DNA of 64,000 bases, taken from the NCBI GenBank assembly GCA_030867875.1, contig JAOWCC010001589.1, positions 83,599,537 through 83,663,536 of the forward strand. The letters run 5' to 3'. The position numbers were made by a program, and so were the translations under genes. Each line of letters opens with the position of its first letter. Position 1 is the first letter of the stretch. The DNA comes from Actinernus sp. WN-2022. Taxonomy: Eukaryota; Cnidaria; Anthozoa; Actiniaria; Actinernidae. This document shows positions 55,601-64,000 of this stretch, in pieces. The notes beneath the pieces were generated by a model. That model saw only the letters and a list, made by a program, of their open reading frames with translations, had not been told where the DNA came from and did no database searches.

Positions 55601-56432
55601 TTGGTTACATCTCAAACAACTTCCTGATAATAGCATCGCTAAACAGTGTCTTCTTATCTCAAATGATTTAGCATCCTCCAATAAAACAAGTTTTATGTTA
55701 TCAATAAATAAAATTTTAAACTTATTCGACGCACTTGATAATGGACAAGAACATAACATCGAACAATATACAACAAAATGTATACCTAAAGTAACGCAAA
55801 ACATTATTCATGAATCAAAATTACATCAATTAAAACTCATCGAAATAAACAGAAAACTCGAATTTTACTCGCTATTCAAGCATGATACCAGCAGCTCTAT
55901 ATATTTTAACCACATTAAGAATACGGAGCATAGAAGAACTGCTTACGAAATTAAGATGCGGTAACTCACAACCTCAGAATAGAAACCGGTAGACACTCCA
56001 ACCCTAGAATGCCCCTCGAGCTAAGAACATGCCAACAATGTCAATCAAACTATATTGAGAATGAAATGCACTTCATATTTCACTGTGACCTATATAATAG
56101 AATTAGAAACCAATTCTTTGAAGACATATGTCAGAAATATAAACACTTTAGAAACTTAGATATCAAAGAAAAGACCCTATTTTTATTCAACAATATTGAC
56201 CCTCTTATTTGCAAAAAAAATGGACATTTCATTTTTGAAGCCTTTCAGTTACGGAATCGGTTAATTACACCAAAAACAGTTTAATAATAAACTGAAACAA
56301 TTACTCTTGTTCAATCATTTATTATATTATTATTGTAATTAGTTTATGAATAAATTTATATAATTACATATGTAATGTAGTGGCAATACCATTTATGTAC
56401 ATGGGAATGCTAATAAAATTGTTGTTGTTGAA
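52690..56432 (+). mobile_element. Third-type non-LTR retrotransposon, nearly intact
   Basis: Endonuclease, linker, reverse transcriptase and a C-terminal zinc knuckle are in order, followed by a 3' untranslated region and a (ttg)n tail near 56,420-56,431. Only a few lesions were found (a compensating pair of frameshifts, one stop and one late frameshift), so it is young relative to the other LINEs. The CCHC-type C-terminus and the RT wording differ from the L2/CR1 copies in this window. The 5' boundary is estimated. Confidence 0.85.
52740..56284 (+). pseudogene. LINE polyprotein: endonuclease, reverse transcriptase, zinc knuckle
   Basis: Endonuclease: LSCWNINGLGKRS, CDFIILSEIWG, SGGVLIAIASYLKKG, IIAGDFNARTG and FLSDHSQLISWL (52,740-53,614; frame changes near 52,966 and 53,605). 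Linker and reverse transcriptase from 53,688: KLKNKKSPGTDRIRSEMLK and SNYRGICVTSCLGKLF, one TAG at 54,585-54,587, then in the same frame FVDFRKAFDSIWH, GVRQGCVLSPLLFNLYLNEI and the catalytic SLIYADDLVLIST (to 55,964). After one more frameshift the C-terminus (56,009-56,284) has CQQC...HFIFHC, a C-x2-C-x9-H-x4-C zinc knuckle seen at the end of several LINE clades. Clade assignment is left open. Confidence 0.87.
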
Positions 56433-56434
56433 CC

Positions 56435-56960
56435 ATCGTCAATCTGTGACGTCATATGTATGATAAGGTGTAAATCTATCTTGATGTGTTGGACAGCAAA
56501 TGAACAGGAGAATAATACAACGGAATAATGCTCCCAAGTAAAGATACCTCTCCCTGAAGAACTTCAAGCGAACCTCAAACTTAGTCACAAGGTAAGCGAT
56601 TAGATATTTGAGTTCGTTGTGGAATATTGAAATCATCGCAAATAAATGAGCCTTTTCGGTACCATGCAAGCCGAAGATCTGCTTTTGACTGATATGTAGC
56701 CTGGCTGAAAAACCAGTCAAGTGACCGAAGTGGCTCTGTAGCGAGATGTTGGGTTAAAGAAAGGTGACCTTAGAACACTAAATTTCTAGTCCCTTGGTTA
56801 CAAAACACCAACATCCACAAGAAGCCTTTTGCTCGAGCTTGGCGCCGTCCAAAATCTCAATCAGATCACTTATGACACTGTTTGACAATTAGGAAACCCG
56901 ACGGAGATAATACCATACAACTGAAATTCACTCTCTAAGTTATATTTCTTTAGACGTTCA
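56435..56960. other. Intergenic DNA with an unassigned frame
   Basis: A minus frame (56,439-56,720) has a hydrophobic stretch (FRCIILLFICCP). No domain known to me. Confidence 0.3.
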
Positions 56961-56976
56961 AAGCCCAACATACAGG

Positions 56977-57231
56977 TTGGAACTATTATTTGTGTTCGTG
57001 ATTATACATTTAAATTCTTGTTGTGAGGCAGACGTACAAACCACTCTAGATCCAAAGCCCAATCCAAAGCTAAACATTGAACAATCGATACCAGTGAAAC
57101 TTTGGCTCGTTCAGTTCAGAAATGAAGTTGAAAACGTGTTTTCGTTCTCAGGACTACTCAGGGTATTTGACGACTTCGTGTCTCACTCACAGCGGCGAAA
57201 TCAAATCACTTATCTCATAAGCACACTTTAA
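56977..57231 (+). other. Possible first coding exon of a secreted or membrane protein
   Basis: The frame starts with a hydrophobic, signal-like stretch (ELLFVFVIIHLNSC). It continues QSIPVKLWLVQFRNEVENVF and FSGLLRVFDDFVSHSQ before a stop. A plausible acceptor (caacatacag) precedes it, and there is no ATG at its start. The second half looks protein-like, with charged and aromatic residues, but I could not assign it to a family. Could be an exon, a pseudogene or chance. Confidence 0.3.
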
Positions 57232-57232
57232 A

Positions 57233-57262
57233 CTCTCTTTCTCTCCTCTCTCTCTCTTGATC
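57233..57262. repeat. CT-rich microsatellite
   Basis: Runs of tctctc (ctctctttctctcctctctctctctc) over about 30 bp. Confidence 0.85.
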
Positions 57263-57740
57263 TTTAGCTATGAGAGCTACCGGTAGAAACAACTCAGCTT
57301 CCTTTTGTGAATTTTCTGGGGTTTTGCCCCCTTACAGGAGGTCAGAAGTCACATGGACAAAATCATTCCGAAACCAGTCGAATTCAGTTTTAATTTCATC
57401 ATAAGCAGAAGTTTTGAAACTGTTAAATCACGCTAATCCCGGACACGCTATGCTTCCCCTGAGCGCAGAAACTTTCAATTCTCAGCACAACTGGGCGTGT
57501 TTTAAAGTGGTAATTTTTCAGCAGTGGTGAAGAATTGGAATCGGCAAGATGCGAGAATCTCATAGAGTTGGGTCCTCTTAAAAACAATTATCTTCGAACC
57601 TGATCAACGTATAAATACTGTACAGGCAATTGTCTTTTGTGAAGAAACCTGTCGTGACAGCACTTTGTTTGAACAACTGCTACATAATACCCCGTGGCTT
57701 TGTTCTGACCGACATGTTTACTTATTAATCTAAACATCAG

Positions 57741-58084
57741 TTTAAAGAGGTACTGTCAACCCCCAAATGATAAACTTTCTCATGATGAAAGACAAAAATA
57801 ACTACTCCCAGGTACTGCCTGGAGAAATTGTGAGACCGTTTTGGTGAAGGATGGCAAAGATTCAGGTGGATGAAAAATACTTATTTTAAGATAAATTTAG
57901 CGCAACTTAAATCAGTCCGCTGTAAACCGAAACAAGTTTCTAGAATAAGTTTTGTAAATCCACTAATAATCTTTGCCATTCTCTATTGAAAAGGTTTGAA
58001 AATAATACCAGGACATCTTATTTCTCTTCTATCTCAGGGTGTTATTTTTGAAGATTCATTTCGATTGACTGTGCTCCTTTAAAA
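57741..58084. mobile_element. MITE with tttaaag ends
   Basis: Left tttaaagaggtactgtcaa and right ttgactgtgctcctttaaa are inverted with a few mismatches, about 344 bp apart. There is no ORF. Confidence 0.65.
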
Positions 58085-58089
58085 TAGCA

Positions 58090-61000
58090 CGATTAGCTTT
58101 ACCTACTTCTAAATAGCCAGTACTTTGAGCTTAGATTTAAAAATATATATTAGTAAAAGTAATAAATAGCATGGTTTGTAATGGTATTTGGCATAAATAC
58201 CATGAGAGAGATTTCTATTCCTTTCTCACGAGCAGTAGCATGGTTTGTACGTAATATTTGGCATAAATATTAATGTTTATAATAAGAGCTAAGAAATCCT
58301 TCATTGCTTGATCGTGCTCCGTCAAAAATCAATAAACTTGTGCTTTTCATCAGTAGGTAAACAGATCAGAAAAGGCATAACAATAATTGAATAAAGAAGA
58401 TCTGAAAGAATAGAACACTTACACATTTGTGGTCCATTTCCTTACATTTTTTTTAAGTTAAAGTTCTTCTGATCATCAAGTTAAGGAGTGTTTCAGTATT
58501 CTTGTGTGGTTTCTTACTGAATACTGGGGATACCGCCGGGCTAGGGATTTTCTGGTCAAACTTCAGCATATTCGCGAACCCGAAAACTAAATTGTGCTTC
58601 AGTCTTTCGCAAATATTTTGCAACAGGTATCTCAACAACATGATTCAAGTCTACACTTTTGTAAATTGTAAGTTCTGCATATTTGCTTGCTCTAATCTGC
58701 CTTTTCCAAGATTTTCCCTTTGCACTTTCAGGCAAATTTGTTCACCATTTTTAACTCGTGGCTATACTATTTAACATGTCTTTGAATAGCTCCTGGAGAT
58801 TATCACAGCTTGAATGACTGATTCGTTCTGTGATTTCAAAGCAACAGGTAGCAAAGTTGTAGTGTTCATAAGGTAATTACATGTAAGTCTCGAGGAACGC
58901 AGCTATACATAATCAGATTTTCAGTGCAAAATATTCCTAATAAATGACAAATGCTTGGTCAAGTTAAGGCGTTTCCGCCAAAGACGATGGCAGAAATTCC
59001 CATTGATCGTGCGGAATCCTACCTTGTGTTCCAGAGTATCCAAACTAGTAACACAGTCGTGAAATGCCGGCGCTAAATCAGCCGGTTAGTTTAACAGCCT
59101 CATTCAACGAGTTAGAACTCCAGAAACAACTGATATCTGTATAGAACTAATACGAGAAATTTGAAAAGCGAAAGTTGATGTAAAAATAAACGTGCCTGAT
59201 CGGCGTAAAATTCGCCAGGTCGTTGGACACCATTGACATATTTTAAAGTATGAATTTGGCCTTTTTTTGTACTTTACACTCTTTTTTACTCTTTCTTTAT
59301 TAGCCATAATTTACCCTTACAAAGGTGTTGGGTATACTGGTTTGAATTAGTTCTTTCATTAGTTCCCAGCATGACTTATTATACCACTTCTGCAGTTTAA
59401 TTTCAACTTTTTGTTGTCTGTATTCGTGTAAATGTTCTTACAATATAAATCGTTACAACGTTATGCTTCGCTGGCCGTAACGGAATGAAGGCTCTGGTTT
59501 CAAATATAAAGTTCCAAGGGAGTTAAGCACTTCAGTTCAGAGTTGCACCCTTTTAATATAGAAACCGGCTGTAAACAAATGATGATACCGGAGCACAACT
59601 ACTACTCTACTCATGAAGCAGTGTTAAACTGAAATCCCGGGACTGATCATGAATTATACTACAGCTCGAGAAATAGAGGGCACTGTGTCATCTATCTGTA
59701 GCATTACATGAAACCTCAAATCATAATTATTCGGTGAACCCCTACTTTGGTTAAAGAGGTTTTAGAACTGTGAGAGAAACCGTCTCGCTTCCATGCTTTC
59801 AACCTAAGAAAACATCTGGTACTGAGGGTACTGAAATATGCTGAAACATATCAATTGAAAGGATTCAAGTTATCCTGCGAATATATAGAGCAGGGGCGTA
59901 GCTAGCCATTTTTGGTTTGTAAGCCCGTTCCAAACTTCGCGAGTTTAGTGAGACTAATGAACAGGCGTAAAGTTTGCAAGCCCGGGCTAGGACCTATTCC
60001 TCGTTTCAGTTGATGGAGAGAAAAAGGTAGAAGAAGTGAAACAAGAAATGTGTAGGGCTATGGAAAAATCGTCCGCTGTATTTTGATTCGCATGACATTA
60101 ATTGTTGTGGACTGCACACGTTTTGGGCGTGTACAGAAAACACCGGTTATTCCTTCACCACTACGTCATGTACATGGTCTGTTCTGTCGGCACTGCCTGC
60201 ACCTTGAAGTTTAACAACCAAAAGAACTCGGCCACTATATAATTATTTATGTGTGCTGAACTGTCCAGTAAAAACTGAATGAATCTGCGAACTAAAATGC
60301 TGTTGGCTTGCTCGCTGTATTGGATTGTGTTTTTCGCTGTACCGACACCAAAACTACAAATGATCAAGATGCTATAAATCATATACCTTTCAGAGGAGTA
60401 TTTGTAGATGAATATTAATACTTGTATCTTGTGTGAGTTGTATCTGAATGGTGTTGATTGTGTTCTATACTATTCTCATAAAAAATATGTCGAAAGCACT
60501 TTGATAATCTAGCTATGATTACTTCTAGTTTGTAAAAAACTAGTTTGCGTTGGCGACGGAGTTTTATCAGCTTATCCATCTCGCTTCCCACGGCGGGTGG
60601 CCATTCCCGACGTATCAGCTATATGGGGTATATGCTACCCCAAAAGGGTATGGTTTTCAATCAGCTGTTTTAGTCTGCAATTGTGTTCAGTATAAATTTT
60701 GCCTTTTTAGTTTGGAATAGTGTATGATTTTGACATGGGAAAAATACGAGACGTCACGTTTTCATTGATTTCCATCTTAGTTTCCCTTGTTATTTTGACA
60801 TTGATCTTCTAAATAACTCAAGAAAGAGAACAAACCAAAGAGAAAAATAGTATTGGATTAGAGAACGCGATTAAAGGCAAGGTGCATACAGATTTTCAGG
60901 ATCTGATTTTTAGGTCTGAAAAATGTATGGCAAATCACTGCTAATATATTTTGATCGTAATCTAGGATCAGGGTTTTGAGACCTGGGCGCGCAGCTCATC

Positions 61001-61311
61001 CTGATCCCAAAATTCCCCCATTTACCTGATAAAACCTTATATTTTCGGTGTTTACGTTAAGCGATACGTATTTTTTATTTTTCGCTTTACTATTACCTAA
61101 AATTGCTTCTAGTTTATTCTCATAATGTTATACTATTCCGTCGGCCTGAAGTTTACCAGACTCTTAAGAGACTGTCACAAGTTACTGACGTTAATTAAGG
61201 TTACTTTACTTTATTTAAAGTCACAAGCTATGTTCTGATTGCTGAAAGTGCGTAACAATAAACAGTTATTGGATTAGGGGGAGTATTGAATAAATATTGA
61301 ATAAGATACGG
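58090..61311. other. Long intergenic stretch without recognised genes
   Basis: A short direct repeat (agcatggtttgta, then tatttggcataaata) occurs at about 58,171 and 58,238. Scattered short frames show no motifs. No RNA gene or complete transposon was identified. Confidence 0.4.
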
Positions 61312-61864
61312 AGGCTCATATGCACTTTAACACGCAATTTTCATAGCTATGAACCTCCGAAACGTTTTGAGTACTTCTGCGAAGAAATTGTTGGTTTGAC
61401 AGCTGGGAATACTCTATCTTCTACGCTTGTTTGAAATCGTGGAAACGTGACCTTTCCTGATCCATGACCGCGTAAGTAAAAGCCTTGGTCGATTCCCGAG
61501 GTGACGTCATCTCATTAATGCATTATTCTCCATGGCGCCTTTCTATCACAAAAACATCGATTTTTAGATAATATACAATTTATGAGTTGTTAGTAGAGGA
61601 AATAAAAGTCATATTAGTGAAAATTGTAAGTTTGTATTCAAATTATTGTAAAGTCGAATTAATTAAATGACGTCACCTCGGGAATCGACCCAGGCTTTCA
61701 CTTACGCGGTCATGGATCAGGAAAGGTCACGTTTCCACGATTTCAAACAAGCGTAGAAGATAAAGTATTCCCTGTAAACCAAAACATTTTTCGCAGAAGT
61801 ACTCAAAACGTTTCGGAGGTTCATAGCTATGAAAATTGCACAAAGGCTAATATGCACTTTAACA
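61312..61864. mobile_element. Foldback element with ~180-bp inverted repeats and 21-bp direct flanks
   Basis: The left arm (about 61,334-61,515) is the near-exact reverse complement of the right arm (about 61,663-61,839), from gcaattttcatagctatgaa to gaggtgacgtcat. The strings aggctcatatgcactttaac and aggctaatatgcactttaac, plus one more base, flank the two outer ends in direct orientation with one mismatch. That is an unusually long duplication if created by insertion. No ORF. Confidence 0.85.
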
Positions 61865-61869
61865 GTTTT

Positions 61870-63130
61870 GGTCATGACAAGGTTCAGTGGGTGAGAACCT
61901 CGGTCCTCGGCTCTTAAGATTTTCCGTAGGGGTTGGAGCAGCCTTTCGTAAATGAGTTAGTCTACCAACATTCAAACAATGAGAACAGAAACTAGCAAGG
62001 CAGCAAAGACTATAACTATAAGTGTATTCAGCCACATTTCACATAGGATCGCTATACTCAGAGGTATTAATACTGAGTAAGTAAAGGCAAGACAAATATA
62101 ATGTGACGCAAATAATTTTCCTACCCGATCGGCAGCTCCCTCCCTCCTCCCCAGGGGGTACACCCATATAAATGCTATACGGATATGTGTGCTGGATGGG
62201 GTCAACTTTTTCACCTTCTAGGTCTGAGATGGGGCACACATTTTGCAATGTTTTTGGCATTTAGTTTCTCTTATGTTTGCCTGCGGAAATTAAAGCTAAT
62301 CATATCAGCACTGATAACGCGAAGCGGCTGAGAGCATATCGGTCAGATTACGTGAACAGCCTCTTGTTATCCTCGCTGTTATCGCTTGTAAGAGCCTTCT
62401 GCTAATGGACTCATTTCCGGTCTGCAATGCGGTAGGAAAATTTGATGTTTCACTTCTGAGAGATGGAGAAGGGGTAACGCTTTAGTTTGTTAGGTCCCAG
62501 CGGAGCACCCCCATCCAAACAATATGGTGGAGTAACTCCGCCCCTCCGAGTCATCCTCGTCACCCTGGGAACTCGGACAATTAAATTAACTTACGTTTTA
62601 TACGTCAACATTTGTGGTCCACGGCATGTCACGGAAAGTTAAGGTTGATCTCGAGTGTGTGGACCTTTGCATGAATTATCGGTTTATCTGTGTTCTACTT
62701 TGATAAAGTAAGCAGGGCAATGACAAGATAACATTCCAGTGTCTCACCCCTGTGAATGTTTCCGGTGCTGTTTTCTCGATGTAGCCTATGAAAGATATGC
62801 CGTCATCGAGAATGCATCAGAAGATTTAGGCTCAGTGCCTTTAGAACACGAGGAGCACGTGCACGATGAACATTGACGAGTCTTACCTGTTAAGGCCTCC
62901 ATTTTAACCAGGGGTAGGTTCAATGTTATTTATTTGTAGCAAGGAATCAACCCAGTAGAAGTGAGAGCCTACCTAACCGAGTCATATGTGGGGTGTCTAG
63001 AAAACACAGACATAGAAAACACAAACCCTGAAATATAAAAAAACAACGGTCGATACTGTACCGGTAAACAAAGGAAAAAACTAAATGAGAAGGGGAAATG
63101 GGGCTCGTTGCTGAGGAATGACATGGCTAT
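61870..63130. other. Intergenic DNA with dispersed-repeat fragments
   Basis: Fragments of repeat D (gagatggggcacac near 62,227; gagaaggggtaacgc near 62,470, followed by cccagcggagcaccccc at about 62,497) are present. No gene was recognised. Confidence 0.45.
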
Positions 63131-63134
63131 TAAA

Positions 63135-63180
63135 CTAGTGAAGTTAAGCCCGATCGGGCGAGGTTGAATGGGTGACCTTA
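63135..63180 (+). pseudogene. 5S rRNA-like sequence, partial, copy 1
   Basis: The text gtgaagttaagcccgatcgg, followed by gcgaggtt and aatgggtgacc, resembles the internal promoter region (A-box, intermediate element and C-box) of metazoan 5S rRNA genes. The 5S ends are not seen, and the spacing between the blocks is shorter than in true 5S. It is probably a 5S-derived SINE or a pseudogene. Confidence 0.5.
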
Positions 63181-63519
63181 TGATTTTTCTGCGAGTCACG
63201 AATAATTTCTCGTCTTTCCTGTCCTTTATAGTGTTTTTCTCTGTTGTCAGCGACTTGCTGGGTGTTCTTCCCCAGCACAAAATCACAGAGAAAAAATTAT
63301 TAGAAACTTCTGTGAGCAAAACTTCGATCGACCGCTGGGTAGAAAAGTTTGCAAAAGATGACTACCATGAGAAAGAATGATACCCAAATATGAATACCCA
63401 TTGCGAAGTCCAGACCGATAAAATGCTTACCTATAAACCAAAGGTAGTATTAAAATAATAAGGTAAAAAAAAATAGTTACTGGAACGAGTCGCCGACTAC
63501 CCGGAGAAAGCGATTTGAT

Positions 63520-63575
63520 TTTGTAACCAGTGAAGTTAGGCCCGATCGGGCGAGGTTACCTCTTATGGGATTTTT
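63520..63575 (+). pseudogene. 5S rRNA-like sequence, partial, copy 2
   Basis: The text gtgaagttaggcccgatcgg and gcgaggtt match copy 1. The C-box-like block is changed (acctcttatggg). A shared downstream tail, gatttttctgcg versus gatttttgcgcg, in both copies supports one repeat family rather than two chance matches. Confidence 0.45.
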
Positions 63576-63579
63576 GCGC

Positions 63580-64000
63580 GAATACAGAGCGACGTTAGAA
63601 GTGTAAAAAATCCTCTGAGTTTCAGAAGTCTGCATTTTCGAGCCGGAAAAAATCGTGATTTTTGGCGCAAAATGTCACGCAACCCACTTCACGTCTCAAG
63701 TGAATGTCGCGTCAAGACTATTGCTTGTGCTTCTCGGCTTGACCATGGTTTGACTGACTTATAATCTTCCAAAAGGCTCTTTGTTATAGGTGATTTAAGT
63801 TTTTTTTTTTTTGTAATTTGCTTTATTGCTTTTAATTTCGGAGATACAATCATGTCAGTATCCCATATTCGGCTTGCGTGAGACGCCAAGCCGACATATA
63901 ATGACTTGCGCGCTATGATTCTATACAGTACATTTCAGTGTTTGTTTTTTATAGCTTCGGGTCTGTGTTTTCTGGACACCCGCCAAATGTGACCAGTTTT
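63580..64000. other. Intergenic DNA without recognised features
   Basis: A poly-T run lies at about 63,801. No gene or repeat was assigned. Confidence 0.4.

Noticed and set aside
62969..63380. 116-residue minus and 70-residue plus frames at the right end
   Set aside because: They overlap each other and the 5S-like repeat, and neither shows a domain or exon signals.

Overview
This window reads as nuclear DNA of an early-branching marine animal, most likely a cnidarian and plausibly a stony coral. The reasons are AT-rich sequence with long gene-poor stretches, heavy decay by many transposon families at once, L2/CR1-like and L1/Tx1-like LINEs with animal-type reverse transcriptases, tRNA-derived SINEs, dozens of short inverted-repeat elements, and an intron-bearing gene style. 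No bacterial operons, rRNA operons or CRISPR arrays are visible. The organism assignment is inference.

Layout. 0-9.4 kb: two related copies of a virus-like or Polinton-like mobile element. One is decayed (zinc-finger relic at 2.1 kb, integrase/chromodomain relic at 2.3-2.6 kb). One keeps three intact small ORFs (6.24-8.29 kb). They carry a shared 320-bp repeat, with an L1/Tx1-like LINE (3.3-5.96 kb, minus) between them and a piece of LINE ORF1 at 8.8-9.26 kb. 9.4-11.1 kb: small tandem duplications and a SINE-like fragment. 11.1-15.07 kb: an L2/CR1-like LINE (minus) split by a 1,099-bp Mutator-like element with 93-bp terminal inverted repeats and a 9-bp target duplication, holding a helicase fragment. 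15.2-15.5 kb: a 12-copy, 21-bp minisatellite carrying CACGTG. 16.7-25.3 kb: several MITEs, a second L2/CR1-like LINE (17.3-20.1 kb, plus) and a defective mariner-type transposon (23.83-25.31 kb). 26-38 kb: three tRNA-derived SINE copies, foldback elements, G-runs, a Penelope/hammerhead-like motif and decayed LINE pieces. 38.5-39.25 kb: a 32-bp satellite that grew out of the end of a MITE family.

The one convincing host gene is at 40.03-41.48 kb. It encodes a secreted 482-residue protein of about 20 tandem C-x-Q-x-C-x2-G-x-C units, with 80 cysteines. A possible membrane-spanning terminal exon of another gene lies just upstream (39.59-39.67 kb). 41.5-49.2 kb: MITEs, then a LINE inserted into another LINE of opposite strand, with a 2A-like motif in the inner element. 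49.8-51.8 kb: a MITE nested in a MITE and a cluster of three related MITEs. 52.7-56.4 kb: a nearly intact non-LTR retrotransposon of a third type (plus). 57-64 kb: a possible exon, two large inverted-repeat elements and two 5S-rRNA-like fragments.

Most of the window is therefore layered mobile DNA, and the order of insertions can be read in several places. The most unusual items are the cysteine-ladder gene, the Mutator-like element carrying gene fragments, the virus-like ORF cluster, and satellites that arose from single internal segments of dispersed repeats.
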